Shown here: piece after piece, positions 44,174 through 55,966 of the stretch
How positions within the stretch are numbered: the stretch's first letter is position 1
How the letters are laid out: each line of letters begins with the position of its first letter
DNA from: Dendrolimus kikuchii
Taxonomy: Eukaryota > Arthropoda > Insecta > Lepidoptera > Lasiocampidae
Assembly: GCA_019925095.2 (NCBI GenBank)
Contig: CM034411.1
Coordinates: 16,492,001 to 16,556,000, forward strand
DNA length: 64,000 bases
Direction of reading: 5' to 3'
The notes under the pieces: model-generated
Told to the model about the DNA's origin: nothing
Database searches by the model: none
What the model saw: only the letters and a program-made list of their open reading frames with translations
Position numbers and translations under genes: made by a program

Positions 44174-44677
44174 TTTTTCAACACACTTGCTCATAAAGTG
44201 GCTCTATGGTCACCGCAATTAGGCACAGAATGACACCCATTATCAAACTGTGAGTAAAAAACATTATAACTCACTAGTGAGTTATAGATATTTTTTTTAA
44301 TTTTATTGGTTGAGTTGCTTTGTTCTTAAAAAAGTTTTTATTCAAAAAAAAAAGATCGTGTTCTATAGAACAAATAAATTAATGTTCCTATTGCTTGCTC
44401 ATTTCATGCAACTTCTTATTTAAATAGATAATTTTAACTCGTACGTGTTTAATAAATAAAACTTTCACTCATATATAACTTTTTTTTTATCTACTAAATA
44501 AAATGAGTTTTTGTTGTTATTTTATTCACAAGTGTGTTGAAAAACGTCGTATGATATACGTGTGTATTGATGATTACCGTCCTCGGCTCTCTTAAGACCC
44601 TCGCCTACGGCTCGAGTCTCAATGGCGCCTCGGCGGTAATCACCAATGTTACACACTAGTACCATAATGTACTATTA
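44174..44677 (+). mobile_element. Composite inverted-repeat element C, copy 2
   Basis: About 504 bases, nearly identical to 16394-16893 in the same orientation, including the internal palindrome (44265-44286) and the right-hand foldback. Differences are mainly A-run and T-run length changes and scattered substitutions, so both copies are fairly recent. Confidence 0.75.
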
Positions 44678-44868
44678 TTTAACAAAAGATTGAAACAATG
44701 GCGGTTGATAGTTAATTTTTGACAAGTCAACTTAGAGACTATATTGTAAAAACTCAAATGTTTAAAATTACTTTAAATTGTACCAGTGGCGTAGCTTGCC
44801 TTAGACGGGCCTTGTATCAAAGTGTGTTGGGGGCCCAAAGAAAGGGTAAAGGGTAACATTTTTTTTTA

Positions 44869-45063
44869 CCCTTCAGCTCACTATTAGCACATATGTGTCC
44901 GCGATGAGAGTGTAAATCGCGTTTGTGCACGTGATCGTTTTGTGTTGTTGTCTCACTCTGTTTATATAGGAGTTGTATGATTTGTATGAAATGGGTATAT
45001 TTTCTTGGTATATTACGAGATGGTGATAGTGTTAGTCGTGCGGCTTTTGGAAGAGCTGAAGTG
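44869..45063 (+). mobile_element. piggyBac-like MITE, copy 3
   Basis: 195 bases starting CCCTTCAGCTC and ending GAGCTGAAGTG, an 11-base terminal inverted repeat with one mismatch. The right flank is TTAA and the left is TTTA, a one-base decay. This copy best shows the family's original TIR. Confidence 0.75.
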
Positions 45064-45951
45064 TTAAAGAACCAAAATATGCTCGAATTGAATTAAAATA
45101 ATTATATATAGATTATAAGTTATTATTTATACTCAATGCTCCTAGGAGCTAAGTTAGACAAACAATTTAAATCAAAAATATACTTTGCTCGCCTTTTTTT
45201 CGGCAAACTTAACAAATCATCCATAACTGAAGACGATATCAGTTTTGCTAGATTTTCTGTCTATAGCGGACAATAATGACAAGTCTAATAGCCGTTCCTG
45301 TTGGCTTAGTAGCTATTTTCAAAAATGTTATTAATCTATAAAAAAAAAAGTGAATTGTAAATATTTTTGGGAATTTTCACTTACACACTTTCGGGGGTCC
45401 CGTATCATAGATACGACTAATACGGCGATAGCTACGCCCCTGGGCTGTACTTGTAGTCTCTTAGTTTGTTGTTTGTGTAATAATACAAATGTTTTTTTTT
45501 TTTTCAAAATCAGCCGACTCGATTTCTGGCTAGGGTAATTAGATTCTTTAAAATTTAGTTTTCATCAAAATCGGCCTCGAGACTCAAAAAGTACTTTTCA
45601 TTATTTCTTATACTTTATAACTTGGCTCTAAATGCCTTTGGCTTAAATATTACAAGCAAAATCATTTGATACTATTTCAACGGCCATTATTTATTATAAA
45701 ATGAGGCATACATGTCCAATTCACCAAGACCATAGCAAAGGCCGATCTGTATACTTCGGAAATAGGTGGCGTGCAATCAGACCGCGATCAAAGTGACAAA
45801 CGGACGTCGGTTTCATGGTGCGAATAGGCAATCAAACTAGCACCGGACCACGAGAATGGCAGCGTGTGAATAGGCCTTTATTTCGTTCAGTGCGTCGGGG
45901 GCCACGGCCGAACCGCTAACTTAGAAAAAAAAAACGAAACACAGAGGGCTT

Positions 45952-46432
45952 AGGGGCCATCCGCAAATTACATCACACGAATTTTATGATTCCTTCGACA
46001 TTCGTGAGATTGCTGCCTCCTTAGTGTGACGTCACACATACATCAAGAAATTATTAAATTGAAATAACAGTTCTGTAATTAGTCGTGGAAGGCCATGACA
46101 CACCTTCCATGATCAAATTGATCGTGTACTAGCAGAGGGTGATGTCAGGAGCCTTAAGAACAGACGAGCGTGCATGACGAGAGTTATGAATGTCAAAGAA
46201 GCAAGTGAGGTGTGTAAGAATAAGCCTGAATGGCGCTCTGTTGTTCGTGCCTACCCCGTAAGGGAACTGACGTGAAGTTATGTATGTATGTAGTTTTGTA
46301 ATTAGCTTAGACAGATTAGATTTTGCAATGTGACGTCACAAAATTTAGAAAACCCCCCCCCGGTCACATAATGCCACCCATCGTCGACCCCCTCCCCGCC
46401 CCCCAACGTGTGGCGTAATCATGGATGGCCTC
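45952..46432. mobile_element. DNA-transposon MITE split by a LINE
   Basis: Ends 'aggggccatccgcaaattac' and, inverted, 'agaggccatccatgattacg', both followed inward by a 'cacac'-like motif and 'gtgacgtcac'. This is the 'ggggccatccataaattacg' terminal pattern I associate with a common insect DNA-transposon family (class not assigned). Removing the LINE 46083-46296 and one TSD leaves ~260 bases. A C-rich tract sits near the right end. Confidence 0.6.
46083..46296 (+). mobile_element. 5'-truncated LINE copy with 9-bp TSD
   Basis: Plus-oriented last ~210 bases of the (ATGT)n LINE (encoding DQIDRVLAEG...NKPEWRSVVRAYP). TGTAATTAG flanks it at 46074-46082 and 46297-46305. Confidence 0.85.
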
Positions 46433-47085
46433 TCACTCTCAATGAAGTCTTTCGTTGTTGGTTTTCGTTTTAGAACTTATTTTTTGTTATATTTAAATGC
46501 ATTTCTCATTGAATGTTCTTCATTTCTGTATTACACAGACTTGACTGTTGTAGTTTTGGAGAAATCTTAGTTTTTTCTTACTTCTATCTATTGTGGGCCG
46601 ACTAGACGAAAGCCAACAATGAAAGGGATCTATCTGAGAGCAAAGCCTTTGGCTCCGTTTAATTCTCGATAAATTATATATCTTACAAGTATATTCAGGA
46701 AGGCATATAATTGGACTAAAATGCATTAAAAAAAAATAGTCCAATGTTCAGGGGGTTTTACTACTCGTATCTAATTTTCGAATTATTCAGAATAATCGTG
46801 TTTGTAAACTATTTATACTTTGATTGTTTAAATAATTTTACAAAGCGACTTACAGCCGGTTCTTGTAGCTTACTATTCATCCGCTTGCCTTACTATCGGT
46901 TAAATTTTGACATTGCTTGTATGAGGAGCTTAGGTCAAATTTTAACAGACAGTAATGCAAATGAACGGCCAGTAAGATACAGGAATCATTCGTTAATAAA
47001 ATACCTCGGAAATAGCTTTATTATATAGGTAAGTACCGACTGGACTATCTTAATACTTCATTTCAACTATGTATACTATATAATA

Positions 47086-47553
47086 CAGTGTAAACTCTAT
47101 ATAACGTCACTCGATTTAATGTCACACTCCCTTAAGCGTCGAAATCACTTGGTTTTCGTTGGTTTAGCTCGTCTTCCATACAATGATACACTCTATATAG
47201 CATTACACCCACTCTCAATAACGACAACAATTAAGTAATAAAAAGTACCTTTTAAGTTGCCAGAATTAGTAAAAGCTGCGCAGCTGTGTACGTACTTTTA
47301 TCGCTTTACTATCCTTGCCCGTAATACATTCGACTGTCGGCACCATGCATACCGAAATTTCTAAGTACTTCCTTTATCACCAAGATGCCTCAATATCGCA
47401 AGATATGAATAAAAAAAGTAAAAAAAATACAACAAAATTACTGGTACAGCAAAAGACGTCAGTCAAAAATAAGACCTCTCCATTTAACGACAACCCTCTA
47501 TAACGCCCTACAATGCACAGTCCCTTCAGTGTCGTTATATAGAGTTGACACTG
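47086..47553. mobile_element. pogo-like MITE
   Basis: 468 bases flanked by TA. The left end cagtgtaaactctatataac and the inverted right end cagtgtcaactctatataac match at 19 of 20 bases. CAG-starting TIRs with a TA target fit pogo/Tigger elements of the Tc1/mariner superfamily. Inside are 'tataacg'-type repeats and no convincing transposase. Confidence 0.78.
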
Positions 47554-50389
47554 TATATATTTATTTTAAAATGCAGAAATAGTTTAACAATTCGACTGTC
47601 CCCACGCGAGCACACGTTCAATTATAAAGTAAAACAGATGTCAACTGGTCTACAACACAAACCAACATCCACACAACACGTCACGAAACCCAAGTCAATA
47701 CGCGACACACAGACTGTTCTACTTTATAACCTCAAAACAAAAAAAAACCAAATCGATTACATACAGTATTCACATAATACACAAATACTCGTTAATTTAC
47801 AAATAAAAAAAATGAAATAATTTGATTAATAATTAAATAATAATAATATAATATCAATATCAAAAAAGCGTAATTAAAGCACTCAGTATGTACAAAGCCA
47901 TTGTCACTATTTTCGTAAAATTAATTAATGTGCGAACTGTTTGCAGACAAAACGCAGAGCAAAGTACAGTGAGCGACACACGCGATTCCGTCGATAAAAT
48001 AAAATATTAAAACATAATCCGATGAGATCTCTCGATAGTTGGAAACTAATCTTACTAGATTAAAAAACAAGTAACTTTTTAGGAACTTTACGTCATTATT
48101 GAAACTGGTAGTTTTTGAATTTTTTTTTTCTAAATTATTGCCTTACAGGCGAATTATTATTACTATTATGACGGATCGCGTATGTCGATCAGATGCTCAG
48201 GCGAAAAAAAACAGACACTGCGCAAAAGTCTAGACTATCCCTTTCATCACTAAAGGTAAAACAGATACAAAACATATTACACAGATACACGCAAATGCGC
48301 CAAGCGAGCACGCACCGAACATAAGTAATAATAATAAATATAAAATTATAATTCTTAAGCAATCTTAAATACCCTGTTGATTTCATTTTTTAAAACTTAT
48401 CGTTTTCCCCCTTCAGAATAAAGAAACAATTAAAAAAATAATAATACAAATCGATGCATTCTGTTAACGCAATTGGAAGCGATCACGCAAATTTTAGCCA
48501 AGTATTAGATATATAAGTAGATATCTTATCGAAAGTAGGCTTTTTTTTACTAATGGAAATCGACTACTTAGCATAGTTATGACCGAACTGCGTCTTTACA
48601 GCCCGCTAAGTATAGATAAACATCGAGTTAATAAGTAGGTAGATCCAATTGCGTTAAGGGAAGGCAGAGAAGCAAAGAGAAGACGCCCCTTGAGCACGAC
48701 GCACGCCGAGCCGAGGCGAGAGCGAGCCACCGCAATCGCCTCCACACGATATCCATTACTAAATTCTTCCGTGTATACCTAGCATTAAACGTATATGTCT
48801 TTATTACGTATCTTTCGTTTTTATCTTGCTTAAATTTAAGATTTTTTGTGCAAAGAAAATGATTTTTAGTTTTAAAAAATTTTTATACAAGAGATTTTTT
48901 TTAAATTATCATTATATTTAAATTTTTAAATTACCATTATATCAATATCACCTTCCCGTTGTAGCCCGCACGATATTTTTACACATTATATTTTTAAAAT
49001 ACAAATTCCCGCACACATTGTAAAATATTACACACATGGACTTAGTGGCGACTTTGATATGGAAGCACAACGCGAGATGACCATCAATCTATACAAACTA
49101 GAAAATCAATACAATACAAATTGCAAATATACAAAAAAAAAATGTATTTTATTTGACCACTTTTGTTGGCAACCGTACTAGTTTCTCTCTGTCATGACCT
49201 TACTCCTCTCAGTCAATTTGTGACATGACGCATCTCGCATTGGGAGCCATAATCTCTTCCGAAACCCATTTTGAGTATAATACACGACCCGTTACCATGA
49301 AACATCCAAATATTAAACCAAAACATCTAGCTTCAACCAGATTTAATGTGAAAAAAATATGTGAAACCCGTTTTTAGCATCATTGCACACTTATGTTTTT
49401 TGATAGAACTTTTGGACATTTACAATGGTAATACAAAAAAATAACTAATTCTCGAAATTCATTTCACAGCAACACCCCTGATGTAAATATTAAAATACTA
49501 AACTTACAACAGCGCTTTTTCAACATCGGTGGCGCTGCTATGCAATTTACACGAATAGGTTACTAAATAGTAAACTAGAAACATATGTTAGAAGAATTAA
49601 TGAAAGTGGTTATATTTAACATTTTTGACAATATTAAATTTATTTTAATATATTGTACAGTAGTAGGAAATAATTATTGCAGTGCCTATTTCAAAACTTT
49701 TACTAAGTATTTATCAATAAATTGTAAATACGTAATTATATTCTGAGCAAAAGAAGTTCTAACATAACAATTTTTCATAAACATGTACTTTTTATAACAA
49801 CAAATGTCCTGTGTCTGTCTACAATGATGCTAAAAATGTACAGTGTGCATAAAAAAATCTTGTACTTATTAAAAGTCGCTATTCGACTATACGTGGATTA
49901 TTTTTAAAAGGAATTATTTAATTTTCCTTACAAAATGTATTCGAGGAATATTTACGTAAATCATACTAGATAGATATTAACAATGTCGTCGTGTTAAAAT
50001 TACGAATTTACAATAAATTCGATGAATTAATAATTAAGTACAAATGATTAAAATAACCAGTCGTATGGTACAACAGGTTGTAACGGATGGTTCAGTAATT
50101 CATATAGACACAGGTTGAGCAGTATACCGCCCGGCAGTGATCCAGGCCAAGCCAGGACCAGAACATGTTAACATTATAAAAGAGGGAAATCATCGACTTT
50201 TTGAAGCTATCTATTACTAATTTACAGCCTGCCTAGTCATTTAATATCTCTGATATTTTTCACTATAATTCTTACTTATATATTCTGCTTTAAGAAATAC
50301 CCTCGGCCCAGGTTGTGTATGTGTGTGTAGCGTTAGCAATAAAATATACATTTTTTTCTATAACATTATAAAATTCTAAACATGCCGTC
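47554..50389. other. Unique AT-rich sequence, no gene seen
   Basis: Very AT-rich, with a small GC-richer patch near 48680-48745. No exon recognised. It could be an unusually long 3'UTR or intergenic region of the minus-strand gene to the right, but nothing here proves transcription. Confidence 0.4.
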
Positions 50390-50580
50390 TTTGTACAGTG
50401 AAGCTATTTAAAAAATAGCTGGAATACACTATACCTATAAACAATGGAGAGAACACGATGTAATTTATATTAGATTTCTTGTCTGTTTGTCGGTTTGTCT
50501 GTTAGTTCGGCATTCACGTAAAAACTACTGGGCCAATTTCGACGCGGTTTTCGTTGTCGCGGGCAAATCCTAGTTTTAAA
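50390..50580 (+). repeat. Interspersed repeat
   Basis: 'agatttcttgtctgtttgtc' and 'cacgtaaaaactactgggcc' match 32060-32140, with the same upstream phrase 'gaagctattt...aaaa...ggaatacactata'. Confidence 0.55.
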
Positions 50581-51453
50581 ATAGTTCTTTATTTATATTC
50601 TCACACAGTTTACAAATAATAATAAAAATGTGTGAAACTATTACCTATTATGCAGATTAACGGAAATTCATAATTATTATTTAAATTCTGCACTTTTTCC
50701 ATGCTGACGGTACATGTGTGAACATCGGATATAAATACACTATCATAAACCGGACTGTGAAATTGTATACTAAAATAGATACATATCAGTACACAACCAG
50801 TTAAAAGGTAAGGTTGTATAAACATTCCCAACACAGTGGTATTAAAAAGAATCATAGTTCAAAAATTACTGAATCACCCGTCAGAATAGGCTTATAATAA
50901 AAATGGCGCGTGTATATTAAAAAATATTAAAGGTTCTATCGGTATCGATAAAAACTAATAACAATAGTTATTAAAATAATTAATATATGTAAAATTATGT
51001 TATTCACTAGCGATTTGTAAGCTAATGTAACTGCTTCGGGTAACGTTTAGTACAAAAAAATGCAACATTTCCATGGCATATTATGCGCGGCCAACACGTC
51101 CCGGACGGCCATGCCGCCGCACCAACTGGTATCACGTTTACGAGAATTACGAAACAAGGGGGAAGTGTTGAACGTTTTATTAAATTATCTAATTGATAAA
51201 ATTAAACGTTTTAGATGGATTTGAATATGAACGTAATCCTATGACGCTTGGCACGCGGCGATAAATGCAACATATTTTTTGTCCTAGAAAATTGAACACC
51301 CCACGAGACACGGAAATTGAATTTAGGAAGGCGATACCCCACAACAACTTTGTCTGATGGTTATCTTTTCACGATTAAATCACCGAACCCATGATATGTT
51401 AGATAATCTTTAATCACTAATTGCTAGATCATGATTAGTCTCAGAGCAGCGCG

Positions 51454-51479
51454 GCCCGAGCACGCCAGCACGCTCGGGC
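51454..51479. repeat. GC-rich short inverted repeat
   Basis: gcccgagc and gctcgggc are separated by 10 bases within a small GC-rich patch. Function unknown. Confidence 0.4.
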
Positions 51480-51714
51480 GGGCGTGTACACGCGGCCGGC
51501 GACTAAACTCAGATTCCCAACAAATATACCCTTGATAAAACTGTCTAAAAGCATAGCCGCATATTGTTCGGAACACGAAACAAAACAAATTCTCGCGAGT
51601 TCCTGACAAATTTTCGCGATTTACACGTTCAGATTACTTACTATATATAAGCCGCGCGCAGAAGGTTTGCCGGTGACTACTTACTATTATTGTATTTTAT
51701 TATTATTATTATAT

Positions 51715-51855
51715 ATACTTAATGTAAAGTATATACAATAATAAATTTATTGCTACAACTATTTATGTAACCTTTTTTGCCAACCCTACTGACCATCGAC
51801 ACGTGACATCGTGAGTTTCATGAGGCTATCGGCAAACCTGCGCACGGATAGCATG
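51715..51855 (-). repeat. Dispersed repeat, minus copy
   Basis: Reverse complement of the 3925-4060 repeat (landmarks 'ccaaccctactgaccatcg', 'catgaggctatcggcaaacc'). Confidence 0.6.
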
Positions 51856-51999
51856 TATAGTCCCACAAGACTATTCATTCGTAGTAATCTCAGCGCGTCA
51901 ATAGAAGTAGAATAACTCGGCGTTAGCGACTTCTGTTCCGCGGAATTTGACTTAGTTTTAGAGATAGGTAGGTATTATAAAATCCAGCAAAATAACTAT

Positions 52000-52220
52000 G
52001 GTAATGTTGTCTATCAATTCGCCAACTGGCTAATGGTTGTCGAATAAAACCAACAACTAACAAGTTTACAGCTTAGCCGTCAGTCGTCAGCATTCAGTTA
52101 GCGAATAATTCACCCATTAGCCAAATAGACAACAGCTGGTTTTTGGTCGGCTATTGAATTTTGAAGTCGACTATGAACTTTGAATCGGTTTTTGGAATTT
52201 CGATTGGTTACAAATAGCTA
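52000..52220. repeat. MITE-like repeat, diverged copy
   Basis: Shares ordered motifs with 27260-27600, for example 'ttgtcgaataaaacca', 'gtttacagcttagccgtc', 'cccattagccaaa' and 'ttttggtcggcta'. Confidence 0.45.
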
Positions 52221-52384
52221 TTTAGTTTAATGCCTTAAGCTCCAGGCTCTACGATCGACTGTTTAATCTCAAAATCTTCAATTTGTACGCAAACGCTAAA
52301 CGAAATTGTAAAATTATGGAAAAACAGACATAAACGTTCATACAACTCCCCGATGTTTTGCTAATATTGGTATCTGCGCATAGA

Positions 52385-52445
52385 CAAACGCCAATGGTCG
52401 CGTCGTCAAGATGGCCGCGTCGTCAAGATGGCCGCCTCGTTGCGA
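52385..52445 (+). promoter_or_regulatory. Duplicated AAGATGGCCGC motif, possible promoter
   Basis: A 17-base unit 'gtcgtcaagatggccgc' occurs twice in tandem (with a third partial 'ggtcgcgtcgtcaag'). The AAGATGGC core is a YY1/Pleiohomeotic-type motif often found just downstream of transcription starts. It lies ~55-100 bases upstream of the ATG of the candidate exon at 52498. Confidence 0.35.
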
Positions 52446-52497
52446 CAGTTGTTACAGAAAAAAAACATTATCAATAATATAAAATGCTAAAACCGCA

Positions 52498-52636
52498 ATG
52501 GATTACATAGATAGTGCGGAAAACGACAAACTTATCAACTATTATCGAGACGAAATATTAAAAAGTAATCATACACATCGTATAGGCCGTTCTTGTGACT
52601 TAGATAAAAATATATGTTTCCACTTATATTTAACAT
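52498..52636 (+). CDS. Candidate first coding exon, unknown protein
   Basis: An ATG at 52498 opens MDYIDSAENDKLINYYRDEI... for 46 codons plus one base, ending at a strong splice donor (ACAT|GTAAGT at 52636/52637). The composition is protein-like (mixed acidic and basic residues, DLDKN, two Cys in the last part), and promoter-like AAGATGGC motifs lie just upstream. If unspliced, the frame runs into a GC-rich tract and stops at 52749. No downstream acceptor/exon on the plus strand could be recognised before the opposite-strand gene, and I do not recognise the sequence, so this stays a weak candidate. Confidence 0.25.
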
Positions 52637-52901
52637 GTAAGTCAAAATATATTCGAGCTGGGGCGCGCGGGGCGCGGGCGCGGGGCGGGGGGCCCGCGCC
52701 TCTCAATATCGACACAAACATTTGCTCAATTATAACGACAGCCACTTAAGCAGATTCCGGAGATGGCAAGTGCCTGCCAATATGTCCAGACACGTGGGTG
52801 ATTCTGCCGCGCTCAGCAGCGCGCATCATTGGCCGCAAACAGGTTTTATTCGAAGGTTTCAAGTACTTTTTTCATAACAATAATGAGGGCTAGTCCTAGA
52901 A

Positions 52902-52998
52902 TGACAGGCAGACGGTCCACATGATGGAAAGCGGTTACCATCGCCTATGGACATTTGCAACACCAAAAGGTGCTACAAATGCGCTGCTGCTTTCTTGA
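52902..52998 (-). mobile_element. SINE A fragment
   Basis: Only the tail half ('acaggcagacggtccacatg' to 'gctgctgctttcttgag'), without poly-T. It ends within a few bases of the same position as the fragment at 42893-43009. Confidence 0.65.
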
Positions 52999-52999
52999 G

Positions 53000-54099
53000 C
53001 AATAGTTTTAAAAAACAACTTGGTAGCGGCCAATGATGTGCGTTAGAGAATCGCTCAGAAACGAGGTGAATTGCTCACGTGTCGATTTCACGATGGGCTT
53101 CTCGAAAAGTGGCCGTTTGAGGACCTCTGGTGCACTTTCTCCGCTTATGTTTAATAATGAGAAAATAGATGCATCGATAGATCGGCGCCGCCCCCCTGAC
53201 ACGACACTCGGGACGCTCCACTTCCGAATTTGACTAGCCGACACGAATTAGTAAGTGACTAGAACGCGACACACATCATTGGCAAGACTCCGAATTTAAA
53301 ACAATTTTGGCGCTCCCACCCGACGCGGAACCACACCGCGCTGCGCTTTCGAGGGGACATTTTGTCGATATCGACAACCTGTTCATCGAATATACCTTAG
53401 CAGCACTATTTACACTCTTCACACATCTAAATGTATAAAGAACTTCAAATAATTTGTCTTTATATTTAAATTATATACGGTATTTTTTTCTACAATTTTG
53501 TAAATGTGACAATAATTGTTAAATATGTTGTAAGATTTTAAAATATTCCAAAGTCTGGGTTCTTTGATTGGAGTATCTCATCAATACCTACCTTTTTTTT
53601 TAGGTAGAGTAAGATATTTTAGAGCCCAACAGGGTGGATATATCGTCGTGTATGAAACCCCTCCCAAAATAAATCGAAAAAAGATTATAGAGATGCAAAG
53701 AACAAGAAAAATCTCTAAATTGAAAGCATAATTATATCACAATGTAAAATATCGACGTTGTATCGTAAAACGTACAAAAAAAAATCGATATCGACAAAAA
53801 CGTTGCCTCAAAATTCAACATCGGTGAACGTCGCGGCGATATTTTCAAAACCCGCGATAAATTCCGTTATGGCAATAAATAGAATGACCATTTATCAAAC
53901 AGACATCCGACATAAATTGTAGATCACAGACAAACCAAATAAAACGACATCTATTGACAATTGTCACGTACATTAAGTAATTGAAGGCTTCATAAAATGC
54001 TGTAAAAAATCATTAATTACTATAATAATAGACATGCATTCTATTCTTCACGTAACTCATTGTTTTACTTACCATCGGATCACAAATAAAATTAATTTT
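53000..54099. other. No gene seen
   Basis: Contains short CG-containing patches near 53190-53350 but no supportable exon or known repeat. Confidence 0.4.
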
Positions 54100-54476
54100 A
54101 ACTTTTTCACTCGGAACTGTTGCCTACGCACTCGCTCCTTGATGTTGCGCGAGTGAGTTGACAATTATATTTATTTAACTTTTTCACTCGGAACTGTTAC
54201 CTACGCACTCGCTCCTCGCTGTTGCGCGAGTGAGTTGACAATAATATTTAACTTTTTCACTCGGAACTGTTGCCTACGCACTCGCTCCTTGATGTTGCGC
54301 GAGTGAGTTGACAATAATATTTATTTAACTTTTTCACTCGGAACTGTTGCCTACGCACTCGCTCCTTGCTGTTGCGCGAGTGAGTTGACAATAATATTTA
54401 TTTAACTTTTTCACTCGGTACTGTTGCCTACGCACTCGCTCCTTGCTGCTGCGCGAGTGAGTTGACAGAATATTTA
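54100..54476. repeat. Five-unit 77-bp tandem repeat with internal dyads
   Basis: Units begin 'aactttttcactcgg' at 54100, 54177, 54250, 54327 and 54404. Four have a 77- or 73-base spacing and the last is slightly altered. Each unit carries 'cactcgctcc' and 'gcgcgagtgag', so CACTCGC can pair with GCGAGTG across a ~12-base loop. Unit-to-unit changes are few, indicating recent expansion or homogenisation. Lies 1.4 kb beyond the stop codon of the minus-strand gene. Confidence 0.9.
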
Positions 54477-55006
54477 TGCACGATAGAAAGATAACTACAG
54501 GTACGGTTCCGAATTCTATCGTAGCGAAATTATAGATTTTTTTCAGCCTCAATATTATGAATACGGAAACGCGACAATTGCCAAGAGACGGCAGTTAACA
54601 ATTAAGTACGATCGCGCCCGCGGCCCACGCGCCACGAAACAACTTACAAAACTAAACCTTCGCATACCGACACTTAAATTTACGTTAAAACATAACATGT
54701 ATACGATGAAATTAATACCAAATACTGATACTAAACAAAATATTATGTCATAAAATCCATATTAATTAATTAATAATAAATTCGCCAAAAAAAAAAATAC
54801 ACCCACATTATATAGTCTAAAAATACACTAGTGTTATTTGTAACAAATAATGGATGAATCCGAGGCACTTGAAGCAGTGACACTCGGACCCGATTAATTC
54901 CATTGTATCGATAAAATTTCATCTCATACATGTAAGAAAAAAATAGCAAATATAACGAGTGATGTTACTAGCGATCAGTTTCAAACAAATCGAGGAAATA
55001 ATCATG

Positions 55007-55034
55007 TAATAATAATAATAATAATAATAATAAT
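55007..55034. repeat. (TAA)n microsatellite
   Basis: About nine TAA units. Confidence 0.85.
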
Positions 55035-55651
55035 GAACCCATTAAGCGAGCGCACGGCGAAGCGCGCAGATGCGCCGAAACAAATACATAGTACATATAC
55101 AATATTTACAAATAAAACGTATGTACTTATAAATTAAGCTCTCATTCGAAAAATGTCGTAGAAAAATGATTAAATTACATCACTAACGATTGCTTTACAA
55201 AAAACTCTTATGCGTCGTTGACTACAACTGATTGAGAAGCGACTCCGCGTCGCGAGCGCCCGAGCGACATAACTTATTTCTCTCGCTACGCGTCACCAAT
55301 TTTTCCCTAATAAATAATGTTTCAAGTGGTACCCAAGTGGTAACTAATATCTCTTTTATATGCAATTCGAAATGTATATAGTTGACGGCGGCGACGACGT
55401 CCCTCGGGTCCTCGCCACACGAAGCCGCGAGCGGCATCCGAATGCTCGCAGTCAGTCCAATTTCGCTACTTACACTATGACGTATGCATACCTCGACGCA
55501 ATTTTACAATACTTCACGCGGTCGTCACCTCACATCAGTCCCTTGGAGTATACCCCTACTGTTTGGCAATGTATCAAAAACTCACTCGAACGTTTTATTA
55601 CCCCCTCACAGTACACTTTTAATAAATTAGATTAATACATATGTTTCTTTT

Positions 55652-55657
55652 TTTATT
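55652..55657 (-). terminator. Candidate poly(A) signal AATAAA
   Basis: The first AATAAA on the minus strand after the stop at 55844, giving a ~190-base 3'UTR if used. Other AATAAA hexamers lie farther left, so a longer 3'UTR is equally possible. Confidence 0.4.
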
Positions 55658-55843
55658 TAAAATTCAAAGATATAGTTAGTTTTGAGTCGTCGCCAAACAG
55701 CACCGTGTAATACTTGTGCACTCGCCGACCGCCATGGCGCCGCGTAGCGTCCGCACACGCGCAGAGATTCACTCGGGGGCGCAACGGCCCGGGGCCGGGG
55801 GCGTCGGGGGCGTCTCGGGCGCCGGGGGCGCCGGGGGGCGCCA

Positions 55844-55966
55844 CTAACAGAAGCCGCCGAAGCCGACGGAGGGCACGGAGGGCACCGAGGGCACGGCCGG
55901 CACGCCCGCGCTGTGCTCGCCGTTCTTGTGCAGGTCGATCAGGGGCGGCGCCGACAGGTAGTGCGC
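55844..55966 (-). CDS. Terminal exon g of the minus-strand gene
   Basis: Acceptor 'cgcggcgttgcag'; 40 codons, AHYLSAPPLIDLHKNGEHSA then GVPAVPSVPSVPSVGFGGFC, then TAG. 'TTCT|GTTAGT' just before the stop also looks like a weak donor, so this exon might be internal in some transcripts. The frame stays open for 24 proline-rich codons after the TAG. Confidence 0.7.
   Translation of the reverse strand, partial: AHYLSAPPLIDLHKNGEHSAGVPAVPSVPSVPSVGFGGFC

Noticed and set aside
47315..47503. Plus-strand 62-aa ORF within the pogo-like MITE as a transposase remnant
   Set aside because: No recognisable HTH, CENPB or DDE motif; low-complexity Lys/Thr composition fits chance.
54100..54476. CRISPR-like array
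   Set aside because: Units are contiguous tandem copies with no unique spacers, in a eukaryotic context.
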